Below, in pieces: positions 1 to 8,964 of a stretch of 64,000 nt of DNA (position 1 is its first letter; each line of letters begins with the position of its first letter). A program made the translations under genes and the position numbers. Under the pieces are notes generated by a model. That model had not been told where the DNA came from. It searched no databases and saw only the letters and a list, made by a program, of their open reading frames with translations. Source of the DNA: Rhodanobacter sp. ANJX3 (GTDB taxonomy: Bacteria > Pseudomonadota > Gammaproteobacteria > Xanthomonadales > Rhodanobacteraceae); assembly GCF_014200755.1 (NCBI RefSeq), contig NZ_JACHCM010000001.1:290218-354217 (forward strand), read 5' to 3'.

Positions 1-2
1 TC

Positions 3-1844
3 AGCCATTGCTGCAATCCTGCCCATTTGGCCACCGGCTCACCGCCCGAAACATCGATCGCCATTATTGGTGAAAATAAGGCAGACCCCAACGATGTGAA
101 TAAATTTTTCATACAGTATGGTCTGGCCGAAGTTATTGAAAATGTCGCCATTGATGGCCCGGCCTGCTGCGATGATGAAATGACGATAGATACGGAATGG
201 GCTGGGGCTATGTCTAATAGCAAAGGTGCCAACTCTGATACGGCAACGATCCATGTATACGAAGGTGGCGGCACGCAGCTGTCTGATCAACTGAATGCGT
301 GGGAGGCAGCTTTTACCGACGACAAGGCCCGCGTCGCATCGACCAGCTTCGGAGCGGCTGAGTCTGGATATGGCGGATTGGGGACGCCATCCATAGGCGA
401 TTTTACCGACATCACCAATGCGATGACGGCGCTTGGTTGGACGATTGTTGCTGCTGCGGGCGACACGGGGGTGGACTACTACGGCGGCAACGGATGCAAC
501 ACTACCAATGTGGTTCAATACCCTGCGACGGACCCAAACGTCGTCGCTGCTGGCGGCTCCACGCTTATTCTAAACACCGATGGCACCTTTTCATCAGAAA
601 ATGCCTGGTCGGGGAATGCGTGCGCCAAAGTGAATCCAACGTACAACGGCGGCGGCGGTGGTGGGGGATGCAGTAACAATACCTTTCCCGCGACGGCTTG
701 GAACAATACGGGCTGCCCGAGCAATCGACGAGCGATTCCCGATATGTCACTGAACGCCTCGCCGAACCTGGCTGGTCAGGGGGCGGGGCAAAGTATTTAC
801 TACAGCTATGGCAAATGTAAGGGCAATGGAGCGGGATGCTTTGCGACAGGATCGAGCATCGTTGCTCCTGAATTAGCCGGCTTCTTCGCGCAGGAAAATT
901 CATACCTACTTACGCTTGGAAACATTTGCGGTACATATCACGACGCGCCTTGCGCGCCCCTCGGTAGAGCAGGTCCTATTATCTTTGCCACTGTTCACCA
1001 ACCGCACAATCCGTTCTACGACATCGAGCAAGGATCCAACGCGAATGGTCAAAGCAACGGCTATCAAGCTGCACGCGGGTATGACTTGGCGACTGGGCTT
1101 GGCTCGGTCAACATGATGCAGCTCGCTTGGGCCATTAACTACTATTTGCTTTCAAATGGATCGACACCACCCATCGTATCTTTCAGCGGAGCGCAACTTG
1201 ACACGCTCTATACCGGTCCGGTCACCGTGGACTTTCAGTTCAATGGGGCCAACCGAGGTATTGCTGGCTATACGGCTTATTCTGATCGTGACCCAGGCGA
1301 CCCAAAGTCCGAGCCGTCGCCGGGCACTGGAAGCCCCTTCTGGGACGGTCCCCAAGTGGTCGGTTCACCCAGTGGTGGTTCGATCCAGATCCCGTTCGCA
1401 CCCGGCTGCCATATGGTCTATGTGCGTGTTTGGGACAATCTGGGTGATGGAAACACTCAGATCAGCTATGGCCCCATCTGCATGGGGGGAGCCAATACGA
1501 AATGTAGTTTTGCTGAAAAAGGCTGTCCCGCGCAGGGCGGCTATGAGGGATATCAAATCACCTGCCCTATGACGGTCAACTTTTCTGTCAATGGGCAGTT
1601 GCAGCAATCAGGTACGAGCTTTAGCGGGCAGGAGCAGCCCAATGCATCGAGTTATGTCACGGCGTGTACGCCGGGGACCGCGAATTGCCAGGGCTTTTCC
1701 ATTCCAAACGGTTCGGGCAAATGCCCCATCCATGTCATCCCGCCACCACCGCCGCCGTTGAAGACCTGCCAAGTGTGCGATCAGACTCATCGACAGTGCG
1801 TGGCGGTCACGGGCGGTTATGTGTGCAAAGGTCTCATTCAGTAG
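3..1844 (+). CDS. S53 family (sedolisin/pseudomonalisin-like) serine-carboxyl protease, 5' end missing
   Basis: Secreted acid endopeptidase of the sedolisin family, cut by the left edge; the frame is open from base 3 with no start in view. Counting from the TTG at 27, the Glu-xxx-Asp pair of the catalytic site is E51/D55, the oxyanion Asp is D146 in a GDTG motif, and the nucleophile is S277 in GSSIVAP (the family usually has GTSxxxP). The calcium-site region follows (FYDI near 328 and GYDLATGLG near 350). After about residue 375 comes an Ig-like or beta-sandwich region and a Cys-rich tail with a run of prolines. The pro-domain and signal peptide must lie upstream of the window. The next gene is about 420 bases away and looks independent. 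Family assignment is firm; substrate is unknown. Confidence 0.9.
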   Translation, partial: SHCCNPAHLATGSPPETSIAIIGENKADPNDVNKFFIQYGLAEVIENVAIDGPACCDDEMTIDTEWAGAMSNSKGANSDTATIHVYEGGGTQLSDQLNAWEAAFTDDKARVASTSFGAAESGYGGLGTPSIGDFTDITNAMTALGWTIVAAAGDTGVDYYGGNGCNTTNVVQYPATDPNVVAAGGSTLILNTDGTFSSENAWSGNACAKVNPTYNGGGGGGGCSNNTFPATAWNNTGCPSNRRAIPDMSLNASPNLAGQGAGQSIYYSYGKCKGNGAGCFATGSSIVAPELAGFFAQENSYLLTLGNICGTYHDAPCAPLGRAGPIIFATVHQPHNPFYDIEQGSNANGQSNGYQAARGYDLATGLGSVNMMQLAWAINYYLLSNGSTPPIVSFSGAQLDTLYTGPVTVDFQFNGANRGIAGYTAYSDRDPGDPKSEPSPGTGSPFWDGPQVVGSPSGGSIQIPFAPGCHMVYVRVWDNLGDGNTQISYGPICMGGANTKCSFAEKGCPAQGGYEGYQITCPMTVNFSVNGQLQQSGTSFSGQEQPNASSYVTACTPGTANCQGFSIPNGSGKCPIHVIPPPPPPLKTCQVCDQTHRQCVAVTGGYVCKGLIQ

Positions 1845-2262
1845 ATGGCAAGCGTGCTGACTTTGTATCGTTGACTAGAGACATTTCGTTAGACGGGACT
1901 TCGAGGATTGACGCCTAATGTCGTTGATCGACCATCGCGATGTGTTTACCCTCTCCTCCGCGAGGGAGGGGGATTTAGTAATCGATCCGATAAGCCGCTG
2001 TTATCTGGCTAGAGCCGTGGTTTGCTTTTGACGCAAGCAGACATATTTCGTGCATCTCGTACCAGAGCATTCGGATTTGGCGCTGGGAGCACGGCGGCGG
2101 CAATGGTTTTTTTGTCTGTGGGTGCTTGCTCAGCTCTGAACGCCCGGGACGTTGGCCATACCGCAAGTGCGTTGGGTGCGGAAAGAACCATTCGATGCAG
2201 AATAGGACCGGCTAGCTTGGGCGCCGGCGCAATGTGTGAGGCGAAGAACAATCGGAGGCCTA
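1845..2262. other. Intergenic stretch with one hairpin
   Basis: No convincing gene. It holds a C-rich/G-rich hairpin at 1949-1971, listed separately. Short frames on both strands have no ribosome site and no recognisable protein family. Confidence 0.5.
1949..1971 (+). terminator. Candidate terminator hairpin after the protease gene
   Basis: CCCTCTCCTC faces GAGGGAGGGG around a CGC(G) loop, giving an imperfect stem about 105 bases past the protease stop. There is no T-run. Short GC hairpins of this kind are common between genes in Xanthomonadales, so it may equally be a dispersed intergenic palindrome. Confidence 0.4.
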
Positions 2263-3510
2263 ATGTCGAAAAATATTGTCATTTGCTGTGACGGCACCGG
2301 CAATCAGATCGACAACACCATTTCGAACGTGCTCAAGCTTTACCGAATTCTCGAAAAGGGCGATCGCCAACGCGTTTACTACAATCCAGGCATCGGGACT
2401 ATTGGCCAGAAAAACGCCTGGCAGCGCTTCAAGCAAGAGGCGCTTGGTGTATTTGGTCTAGCCACCGGCTATGGGCTCGATGACGATGTACTGGGCGCCT
2501 ACCGCTTCTTGAGCCAAACCTACGAAGAGGGCGACAAAATCTGGCTCTTCGGATTCAGCCGCGGCGCCTACACAGTTCGCGTTCTCGCCGCCTTTCTCCA
2601 TGTCATAGGTCTCCTGCGACCTGATCAACTGAATCTGGCCGGATACGCTCTGACGGCCTTCAAGAAATCAAGCGGCGATAGCCAGCGCGTAAATCGTTGG
2701 GAAATCGGTAACTCCGCGACTGAAGCCGGCAACGGAAATCGAAGCCCAGAGCTTGAGGCCGCGTGGCATTTCAGCCGGGTCGCGGGCGGAAAGACCATCC
2801 GTATCGAGTTTGTTGGGGTATGGGATACGGTTGCGTCAGTCATCACTCCTCGCAAAGAAAAGTTTCTGCCCGACCTGCAAACACTGCGTTTCACGAGGAC
2901 GAATTCAAGCGTCAAGATTTTTCGACAAGCGATGGCGATCGATGAGCGTAGACGCATGTTTAGGCTGAATGCCTGGAAGGAGGGGCAAGCGTATCGACCA
3001 TTTCCCTTTAACCCCGTTTCGGAAATCCCTCAAGATATCCTTCAAGTTTGGTTCGCCGGTGTCCATGCTGATGTCGGTGGAGGCTATCCCGAGTCCGAAA
3101 GCGGCCTTTCAAAGTATCCACTTCTTTGGATGATCGAAGAGGCCCATGCCAAAGGCCTCCTTATCAATCGTGCCATGGTCAATCATCTCGTTCTTGGTCA
3201 CCCGAGGAAGGGCAGCAATCATAGCTATGTAGCTCCAGATGCAACGGGAGAGCTGCACGTGTCGATGACGGCCGGATGGAAGCCCCTCGAATGGTTGCCC
3301 AAGAATTCCAAGTGGAGGGAGTGGAAGGAGCGCCGTTCGGTGCTCGGATGGTACTTGCCACGCGCCGAGCCACGTTTCATCCCGGAAGGGGCGTTCATTC
3401 ACCGAACAGTGTTCGAGCGGATTGAGCGGCTACCAGGCTACCGACCTGTGAATTTGCCATCCAACTACAAGGTGGTTCAATGGCCAGAGACAGTGGTGCG
3501 GGAGGAATAG
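2263..3510 (+). CDS. DUF2235 alpha/beta-hydrolase domain protein (Tle1-like phospholipase family)
   Basis: A 415-residue protein of the DUF2235 family, an alpha/beta-hydrolase group that includes the type VI secretion lipase effectors Tle1. The N-terminus begins MSKNIVICCDGTGN, the usual DUF2235 opening, and the nucleophile elbow is G97-F-S99-R-G101 in GFSRGAYTVR. An AGVHADVGGGYPES segment near residue 270 probably supplies the catalytic Asp. I chose the ATG at 2263 because GGAGG lies four bases upstream and homology starts there; a longer in-frame start at 2236 lacks such support. No VgrG, PAAR or immunity gene is adjacent, so this may be a housekeeping or orphan hydrolase and not a secreted effector. 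Confidence 0.88.
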   Translation: MSKNIVICCDGTGNQIDNTISNVLKLYRILEKGDRQRVYYNPGIGTIGQKNAWQRFKQEALGVFGLATGYGLDDDVLGAYRFLSQTYEEGDKIWLFGFSRGAYTVRVLAAFLHVIGLLRPDQLNLAGYALTAFKKSSGDSQRVNRWEIGNSATEAGNGNRSPELEAAWHFSRVAGGKTIRIEFVGVWDTVASVITPRKEKFLPDLQTLRFTRTNSSVKIFRQAMAIDERRRMFRLNAWKEGQAYRPFPFNPVSEIPQDILQVWFAGVHADVGGGYPESESGLSKYPLLWMIEEAHAKGLLINRAMVNHLVLGHPRKGSNHSYVAPDATGELHVSMTAGWKPLEWLPKNSKWREWKERRSVLGWYLPRAEPRFIPEGAFIHRTVFERIERLPGYRPVNLPSNYKVVQWPETVVREE

Positions 3511-3933
3511 GGGAGGGCTACGCGAATGCCTGGCGAAGTGATTAGGAAGCGTTATCGGGGGTAGGGCGGGCGGCTTGTTCCGATCCATTTCTGCCCGTCG
3601 CGACCAACCGCTTTGGGTTAGCTTTCCGAGCGAGACGGCGGTCTATTGGCTATGCCAGTGGAGTAAGTCAATGGCTTTCTTTGAAATCTGCGCAAAAACG
3701 GGCTAGAACCCGTATGCGCCGACATCGGTTTGTCCGTCACCGCATCGAGGGGCGATCATGCCTATGTCATATCAATTAAAGCCAACGCTGCGCAGCATGC
3801 TGGCGTTCCGTCTGCTGACCTAAATGTGAGGCTGGGGCTTAACGTCGCTTGTGCGCGCGTTAGTTTTTGCTTGATCGACCGAAACGCGACAACATTTCGA
3901 GGTTGCCATCAAGCTGTGGGTCAAATGTCCCAC
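3511..3933. other. Intergenic stretch between convergent genes
   Basis: About 420 bases without a supported gene. It contains one bipartite hairpin (3690-3719). An open frame running from 3730 into the next gene is antisense to the YihY coding sequence and looks spurious. Confidence 0.5.
3690..3719. terminator. Bipartite hairpin in a convergent intergenic region
   Basis: Outer arms GCGCA and TGCGC enclose inner arms ACGGG and CCCGT around a CTAGAA loop. It lies between two converging genes, as expected of a bidirectional terminator, but has no T-run on either side. Confidence 0.45.
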
Positions 3934-4833
3934 TCAGTCTCGCCGTTCGGTGTGCTGGCTGAGCTGCACATGGTCGCCGCGCTCCAGCGCCCAGGCGTGA
4001 ACTACTTCGGCGCCGAAGAAGAAGATCGCGCCGGAGTAATACACCCACACCAGCAGCACTACCAGGGAGCCAGCTGCGCCGTAGGCACCGCCGATGTTAT
4101 CGCTGGAGAGGTAAATCCCAATCACCCATTTGCCTAGGGCGAACAGCAGGGCCGTGACCCCGCCGCCCCAGGTCACGCGGCGCCAGGGTAGACGCGCGTC
4201 TGGCAGATACCGGAAGAGCAAGGCGAACAGGACCGCGAGCACCGCCGTGCTGATGACCTGATTGAGAACGTCCCATACCGAGCCTTTGAGCGGTAGAAGC
4301 ATGCCGATCAGTGAGCTCACCAGTAGTGACACCACCATGACGAAAACTGTCGCCGCGATGACCCCGACGGACAACACACGCCTGTGCAGCCATCCCCAGA
4401 CTGCGTTACCCGGATGCGCCCGAATACCCCAGATCAGGTTCAGCGAGATCTGCAACTGAGCAAACACGGTGGTGGCACCCACCACCGAGACGACGATACC
4501 GATAATGCCAGCGAAGGTTCCGATTGAAGGATGCTGGTTGGCGCTGGCATACACCGCTGCAGCGGTCGTTCGCGCCTCGGACCCGGCGAGCTTACCGATC
4601 TGGTCGAGCAGCGTCTGGCGCACGTCGTAGCCTACCGTCGAAGTCAACCAGACACCGAGCAAGAGCAGCGGGGCGAATGACAACAGCGTGTAGAACGAAA
4701 GCGATGCAGACAGGGACAAGACGTCATGATCGAAAAAACCATTGAACGTTCGTAGCAGCACACGCCATAGCAATGGGCGATTGGGATGCCGATCGTTTTC
4801 CGGTGAAATCTTTTCAGTAGGTAAGTTGGCCAT
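3934..4833 (-). CDS. YihY/BrkB family inner-membrane protein
   Basis: A 299-residue integral membrane protein of the YihY/virulence factor BrkB (UPF0761) family, once misnamed ribonuclease BN. About six hydrophobic segments are visible, starting with LSLSASLSFYTLLSFAPLLLLGVWL at about 37-61 (the family's conserved first helix). The segment around 100-130 carries the typical TIGTFAGIIGIVVSVVGATTVFAQLQ-like stretch and the LNLIWGI motif. The C-terminus ends in a charged tail. Function in bacteria is not established. It reads toward the DUF2235 gene and stands alone, with no operon partner. Confidence 0.88.
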   Translation of the reverse strand: MANLPTEKISPENDRHPNRPLLWRVLLRTFNGFFDHDVLSLSASLSFYTLLSFAPLLLLGVWLTSTVGYDVRQTLLDQIGKLAGSEARTTAAAVYASANQHPSIGTFAGIIGIVVSVVGATTVFAQLQISLNLIWGIRAHPGNAVWGWLHRRVLSVGVIAATVFVMVVSLLVSSLIGMLLPLKGSVWDVLNQVISTAVLAVLFALLFRYLPDARLPWRRVTWGGGVTALLFALGKWVIGIYLSSDNIGGAYGAAGSLVVLLVWVYYSGAIFFFGAEVVHAWALERGDHVQLSQHTERRD

Positions 4834-5358
4834 GGTGAAAAAGTACGCTGCCTACGGTCGGGTCAATGGGCCGAAACGAAAGAGAGCAAAGGCGCGGAAC
4901 GCTCTCGCTCGTGCCGTGGCAGTTGCCCTACGGAGCGAAGGGTTTGTCCTTGGAAGCGATTGTAAGGGACGTCGCCGCATAAGCGATATTGACCGCTACC
5001 GTGAGCTCGCGAAACAAACCTGCGAGATTTCTGGCGTTATCGGGCGCGGAGAAAAAAACAATTGTGTTTTTTTTGATCATTGGTTCGCTTTCCGCGAGGT
5101 CTCCACCTCTCTGAGCGACCTCTCTGTCGAACAACTCGGTCCAGGCTGCCGGCGGCTCATCATTGAGAATGGCGGTCACCCACTGGCGCGTGCCCGTTTC
5201 CCACGAGGAGGGAGAGGGGGCATCAAAACATTGGATTTGTATGTTGACGAGGGGCATAGCGCGAAGTCAGCTGTAAGTTGGCAAATAAAAACACGGGCGA
5301 GCCCTCTGGTATTCCCTGGGATCCGTTCGAAAATATCGGGCCTGGATGGTAAAACGAA
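4834..5358. other. Intergenic stretch with only weak open frames
   Basis: Just over 500 bases. A 109-codon minus-strand frame (4928-5257) and a plus-strand frame ending at 5377 overlap here. Neither has a ribosome site or a recognisable family, and the minus-strand frame runs through a G/C-rich palindrome-like segment near 5200-5220. I do not call a gene. Confidence 0.4.
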
Positions 5359-5892
5359 TCAGCGCCTTGGCATGTAGCGGTCAAACTCACCTGACCAACG
5401 CATACGCGGTGACTTGAATTCAGCCATTACGTCGATCGGTGAATGTGGGTGGATGACGATTTCTCCGTCGACCAGTTCGTCGCAAAAATGTCCGCCCTGA
5501 GGCGTTTCGATCGCGTAGTGGCTGACATGCGGATCGCCGTGCACAAGGTGGGCGTGCAAGACACATGTTCGAGGCCCATGCACCTGCGCGATCAGGCGAT
5601 GAGGCTCAAACCGGAGTTCTGTGTAAACACCGTGCGGACTTCGGGCGTGGAGAACCCCGTCAAAGAACGGAGCCGTCGGCGCGCAAAGTGCGCTTGCACT
5701 GATACCCAGCAGCATGATGGCGGCCCATGTCTTTAGCCGTGTCCGCTTCGCAAGCGTGCTGCGAGAGGAAAGGGAAGCTGATGGGTCCGCATATGCGGCA
5801 GAAGGACAAGACATGGAAGTTACCGGACCATCTGAAAACTGGTGGGAACTTGGATCATTCGTATGTGGCAAGGGCTGGGATCTCATTAGCAT
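5359..5892 (-). CDS. Small exported protein of unknown function
   Basis: I do not recognise this family. The C-terminal half is a compact, His-rich domain (FDGVLHARSPHGVYTEL, then HAHLVHGDPHVSHYAIETPQGGHFCDEL). It is preceded by a plausible Sec signal: basic KRTRLK, hydrophobic WAAIMLLGISASA, then cleavage after LCA at about residue 71. The long N-terminal extension is doubtful. The true start may be the ATG at 5814 or a later codon, since no clear ribosome site precedes any of them. Several His and two Cys could bind metal; that is inference. It stands alone between intergenic regions. Confidence 0.55.
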   Translation of the reverse strand: MLMRSQPLPHTNDPSSHQFSDGPVTSMSCPSAAYADPSASLSSRSTLAKRTRLKTWAAIMLLGISASALCAPTAPFFDGVLHARSPHGVYTELRFEPHRLIAQVHGPRTCVLHAHLVHGDPHVSHYAIETPQGGHFCDELVDGEIVIHPHSPIDVMAEFKSPRMRWSGEFDRYMPRR

Positions 5893-6279
5893 CGTCGGAA
5901 GTGGACACCCTGCAGGTGAGGGAATATAGGAGGGATCAATTTTCGGGCTTTACCAACTAATGTTCGTAAAAGGGCCGCACACGTCGATTCAGAACGGCGT
6001 ATTGGCTTAGTAGGTCGTTCGGATCCGGATTCAGCCACGCGCCGATGTTTGCGCGCGGTAGCACAGGGGTTTCGGCGCTCCTGGGCGTTCGTGGACGATA
6101 TACCGGCAAGTCTCACCAACGCTGTGTGACAGGTCAGTGCGTCGGTCATGAGTGGATCACGGAGCCATCTCAGGCCCTGAGACCGCTCTTGGGCATCCTC
6201 CCGCTGAACCATGTGGGTGCCTCACTTGGATTCCAGACCTAACTCTTTGATCTTGCCGGTGGCTTTTTTGCCGCTTCCA
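5893..6279. other. Upstream region of the SOS operon
   Basis: Nearly 390 bases with no supported gene. Its right end should contain the promoter of lexA; the palindrome at 6280-6301 follows immediately. Confidence 0.5.
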
Positions 6280-6301
6280 TTTTCGCCCATTTAGGCGAAA
6301 A
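6280..6301 (+). promoter_or_regulatory. Putative LexA2 operator (perfect 8-base inverted repeat)
   Basis: TTTTCGCC and GGCGAAAA form perfect arms separated by CATTTA. The site ends nine bases before the lexA start codon and covers the only purine-rich (AGG) stretch that could serve as a ribosome site. A repressor bound here would block both promoter clearance and translation start. Its place directly upstream of an autoregulated LexA-mutasome operon is the main evidence. The sequence is not the Escherichia coli CTGT-N8-ACAG box. Confidence 0.65.
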
Positions 6302-6310
6302 CTAATAGTC

Positions 6311-6931
6311 ATGACCATTCAACTGACCAGCCGCCAATCCAACATATTGGCTTTCATCCATAGCCACATCGAGCGCCGCGGCCAGGCTCCGACGCTGGAT
6401 GAGATCGGCGACGCTTTGGGCATCGGTCAGGTCAGTTCGGTCCTCAAACACGTCCGGTCCCTGGAAGCCAAAGGGCGGCTGACTATCCAGCCTAATCAGG
6501 CTCGTGGGATCCGTTTGGTCCACGAAGCCGACCCGCTTGATGCCGACACCATGGAGCTGCCCTTGGTGGGGCGCATCGCCGCGGGCGAGCCCATCTTTTC
6601 AGAAGAGCGAGTGGAGCGGACATTGCGGGTGTCACGCTGGCTGTTCCAGCTCCAACCGGATTACCTGGTCGAGGTGATCGGCGATTCGATGCGCGATGAA
6701 GGCATCCTCAACGGTGACTTGGTGGGGGTGCATGCCACGCCGGTGGCGCGCCACGGCCAGGTGGTGGCTGCGCGTGTGGGTGGCGATCGTTTCACCATCA
6801 AACGGCTGTATTGGAAAGACGAAGTGATCCGGTTGTTACCCAATAGCCCCGGCTACCACCCGATTGATCCGGATCCCACCGAAGACTTCGCCATTGAAGG
6901 CTTGTTCGCAGGTTTGTTGAGGCGCAGCTGA
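6311..6931 (+). CDS. lexA: LexA repressor (LexA2 type), head of the mutasome operon
   Basis: A 206-residue SOS repressor-protease. The N-terminal winged helix-turn-helix runs to about residue 70 (SRQSNILAFIHSHIERRGQAPTLDEIG). The self-cleavage site is A91-G92 in GRIAAGEP. The catalytic Ser is S126 in VIGDSMRDEGI and the general-base Lys is K164 in FTIKRLY, both in the right context, so RecA-stimulated autocleavage should be intact. It is the first gene of lexA-imuA-imuB-dnaE2, the arrangement in which the second LexA of many Proteobacteria controls error-prone repair. Its stop overlaps the imuA start by one base (TGATG). The upstream palindrome suggests autoregulation. The main lexA of the organism is probably elsewhere. 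Confidence 0.95.
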   Translation: MTIQLTSRQSNILAFIHSHIERRGQAPTLDEIGDALGIGQVSSVLKHVRSLEAKGRLTIQPNQARGIRLVHEADPLDADTMELPLVGRIAAGEPIFSEERVERTLRVSRWLFQLQPDYLVEVIGDSMRDEGILNGDLVGVHATPVARHGQVVAARVGGDRFTIKRLYWKDEVIRLLPNSPGYHPIDPDPTEDFAIEGLFAGLLRRS

Positions 6932-7554
6932 TGGCCGCCGTTGTCGCACTGTCGAGCTTACTGGAAGGTCGCCAGGTCTGGAGGAGCCGGGAGGCACCTG
7001 CACTGGCTGGCGATCAGCCGACGGGTTGGAAGGCTCTGGACGCGATTCTGCCGGCCGGTGGCTGGCCGGACGCGGCACTGTCGGAAATCCTGCTGCCTGC
7101 AGATGGCGTCGGTGAGCTCCAGCTGGTGTTGCCCACCCTCGCGCGGCTGACCCAAGGCAAGCGCAGCGTCGTGATTGTCGCGCCGCCCTATGTGCCGTGC
7201 GTCGCCGGCTGGCAGCAGCGGGGCGTCGACATGCGCCGCGTTGAAATTGTCGCTGCGGCCGACAAGGACGTGCTCTGGGCGACCGAACAGTGCCTGCGGT
7301 CGGGCAGCTGCTCAGCGGTCCTGGTCTGGCCGCATCACGCCGACGATCGCTCGCTGAGGCGCCTTCAGGTTGCCGCCGACACGGGCCGAGCGCTCGCGCT
7401 GGCCTTTCGCGACCGTCGTCATCTGTCGAATGCGTCGCCTGCGGCCCTGCGGCTGGAACTGGAAGCGACGCCGCGTGCTCAGATCTGGGTGCGCAAATGT
7501 CGGGGTGGCAATGCGCCGAGCCAGCCCGTTCCCCTTTCGCGCCACGTGCATTGA
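6931..7554 (+). CDS. imuA: ImuA, RecA-like mutasome accessory protein
   Basis: A 207-residue member of the ImuA/SulA-like family, a RecA-fold protein that works with ImuB and DnaE2 in damage-induced mutagenesis. The start TGGKALDAIL-like segment (PTGWKALDAILPAGGWPDAALSEIL, 30-54) is the family hallmark, and the segment VVIVAPPYVPC forms the next core strand. There is no intact Walker A, as is usual for ImuA. The ATG overlaps the lexA stop, so translation is likely coupled. The stop lies 12 bases before imuB. Confidence 0.92.
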   Translation: MAAVVALSSLLEGRQVWRSREAPALAGDQPTGWKALDAILPAGGWPDAALSEILLPADGVGELQLVLPTLARLTQGKRSVVIVAPPYVPCVAGWQQRGVDMRRVEIVAAADKDVLWATEQCLRSGSCSAVLVWPHHADDRSLRRLQVAADTGRALALAFRDRRHLSNASPAALRLELEATPRAQIWVRKCRGGNAPSQPVPLSRHVH

Positions 7555-7566
7555 TGGCGGCCGGCT

Positions 7567-8964
7567 ATGTGGGCGTGTCTATTGCTGCCACATCTGGCGC
7601 TGGATGGGATCCTCCGACGCCGGCCCGTCGATGGGCCGCTGGTGCTCGTCGACGGACCCGTCAACGCGCGGACCGTGGTCGCCGCCAATGACGCGGCGCG
7701 CGCATCGGGTTTGCACGTCGGTCAGAGGCTGACCGCCGCCCACGCACTTCTGGCGCAATTCGATGCGGTTCCGTATGACCCGGACGGGGTCGAGAAATGG
7801 CACCGTTTTCTGGCCGCGGTGGCTTACCGCTATAGCTCCGAAGTCTGTTTGCTGCCCCATGCCATCGTGCTGGAAGTCAGCAAGAGCATGGGGCTGTTTG
7901 GCCCTTGGCCACGCCTTGAAGCTATGCTGCGGGCCGACCTGGAGGAGCTCGGGTTCCGCCACCGCATTGCGGCGGCACCGACGCCCCATGCCGCCTACAT
8001 TTTGGCCGGTGCCAGTGACGGGTTGGCTGTCCTGACCCGAGACACCTTGATAAACGCGCTGCGACGCGTGCCCATCCAGAAAAGCCGGCTTCCCGTCTCG
8101 GCATCGAGCTTGCCGGGGATGGGCGTACGCACCTTTGGTCAACTTCTGGCGCTTCCTCGAGATGGCCTGCGCCGGCGCTTCGGCGCAGAGCTTCTGGCAA
8201 GCATGGACCGTGTGACCGGCGATCTGCCGTCCGGGCTCGACAGCTTCCGACCGCCCGATGTGTTTGATCTGAGGATTGAGCTGGTTCACGAGGTCGAAAA
8301 TCTCGCCATGCTGGTGTTTCCGGTTCGCCGCATGACGGGTGACCTGGCTGCGTATCTGGCCGGGCGCGATGGCGGGGTCCAGCGGTTCCTCTTGCGGCTG
8401 GAACACCGCGATGATCGCAACACCGACGTGGTCGTAGGCCTGCTCGCTGCCGAGCGCGACTCAGCCATGCTGTTCGAGTTTGCCCGCGGCCGCCTGGAGC
8501 ACGTGACGCTCACCGAACCGGTGCTGGCGTTGAGACTGATCGCGCGCGATCTGCCCGCGTTCGTGCCCGCAGGACGCGATCTCTTCGATGAGCGGCCCGC
8601 CAACGCGCTGCCGTTTGCACAGTTGCGCGAGCGTCTGCGTGCCCGTCTGGGAGATGGTGCGGTTTATGGCTTGGGCAGCACGACCGATCCACGGCCGGAG
8701 CGCGCTCAACAAATCGCGGCCAGCGCAGACGTAGCGATCGAAGCGCACCCTCGGCCGACGTGGTTATTGGAGCGGCCCATTCCTTTACGTGGGTACGAGC
8801 CGCTGATTCTGTCGGGCCCTGAGCGCCTGGAAACCGGCTGGTGGGACGACGGCGAGGTATGCCGCGATTACTACGTGGTGGAGACGTCATTGGGTCAGCA
8901 TGCGTGGGCATTCTGCCCGCCGGGCGAACAATCAGGCTGGATGATCCACGGTTGGTTTGCGTGA
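7567..8964 (+). CDS. imuB: ImuB, catalytically inactive Y-family polymerase-like protein
   Basis: A 465-residue Y-family DNA polymerase homologue that bridges DnaE2 and the replication clamp in translesion synthesis. The Y-family catalytic acidic residues are missing: the N-terminus reads [12 protein letters not shown] where polymerases have the first catalytic Asp, and [12 protein letters not shown] replaces the Ser-x-Asp-Glu motif. This is the expected state for ImuB. Helix-hairpin-helix and little-finger regions follow ([25 protein letters not shown] near 183-207). AGRDLFDE near residue 337 may be a weak clamp-binding motif. It begins 12 bases after imuA and its TGA overlaps the GTG of dnaE2. 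Confidence 0.93.
   Translation: MWACLLLPHLALDGILRRRPVDGPLVLVDGPVNARTVVAANDAARASGLHVGQRLTAAHALLAQFDAVPYDPDGVEKWHRFLAAVAYRYSSEVCLLPHAIVLEVSKSMGLFGPWPRLEAMLRADLEELGFRHRIAAAPTPHAAYILAGASDGLAVLTRDTLINALRRVPIQKSRLPVSASSLPGMGVRTFGQLLALPRDGLRRRFGAELLASMDRVTGDLPSGLDSFRPPDVFDLRIELVHEVENLAMLVFPVRRMTGDLAAYLAGRDGGVQRFLLRLEHRDDRNTDVVVGLLAAERDSAMLFEFARGRLEHVTLTEPVLALRLIARDLPAFVPAGRDLFDERPANALPFAQLRERLRARLGDGAVYGLGSTTDPRPERAQQIAASADVAIEAHPRPTWLLERPIPLRGYEPLILSGPERLETGWWDDGEVCRDYYVVETSLGQHAWAFCPPGEQSGWMIHGWFA

Noticed and set aside
4928..5257. Minus-strand frame of 109 codons
   Set aside because: No ribosome site, no family resemblance, and it runs through a G/C-rich palindromic intergenic segment.
4742..5377. 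Plus-strand frame of 211 codons
   Set aside because: Starts antisense inside the YihY gene and has an irregular, low-complexity composition; no domain visible.
7579..8406. Minus-strand frame of 275 codons opposite imuB
   Set aside because: Fully antisense to imuB with no recognisable domain.
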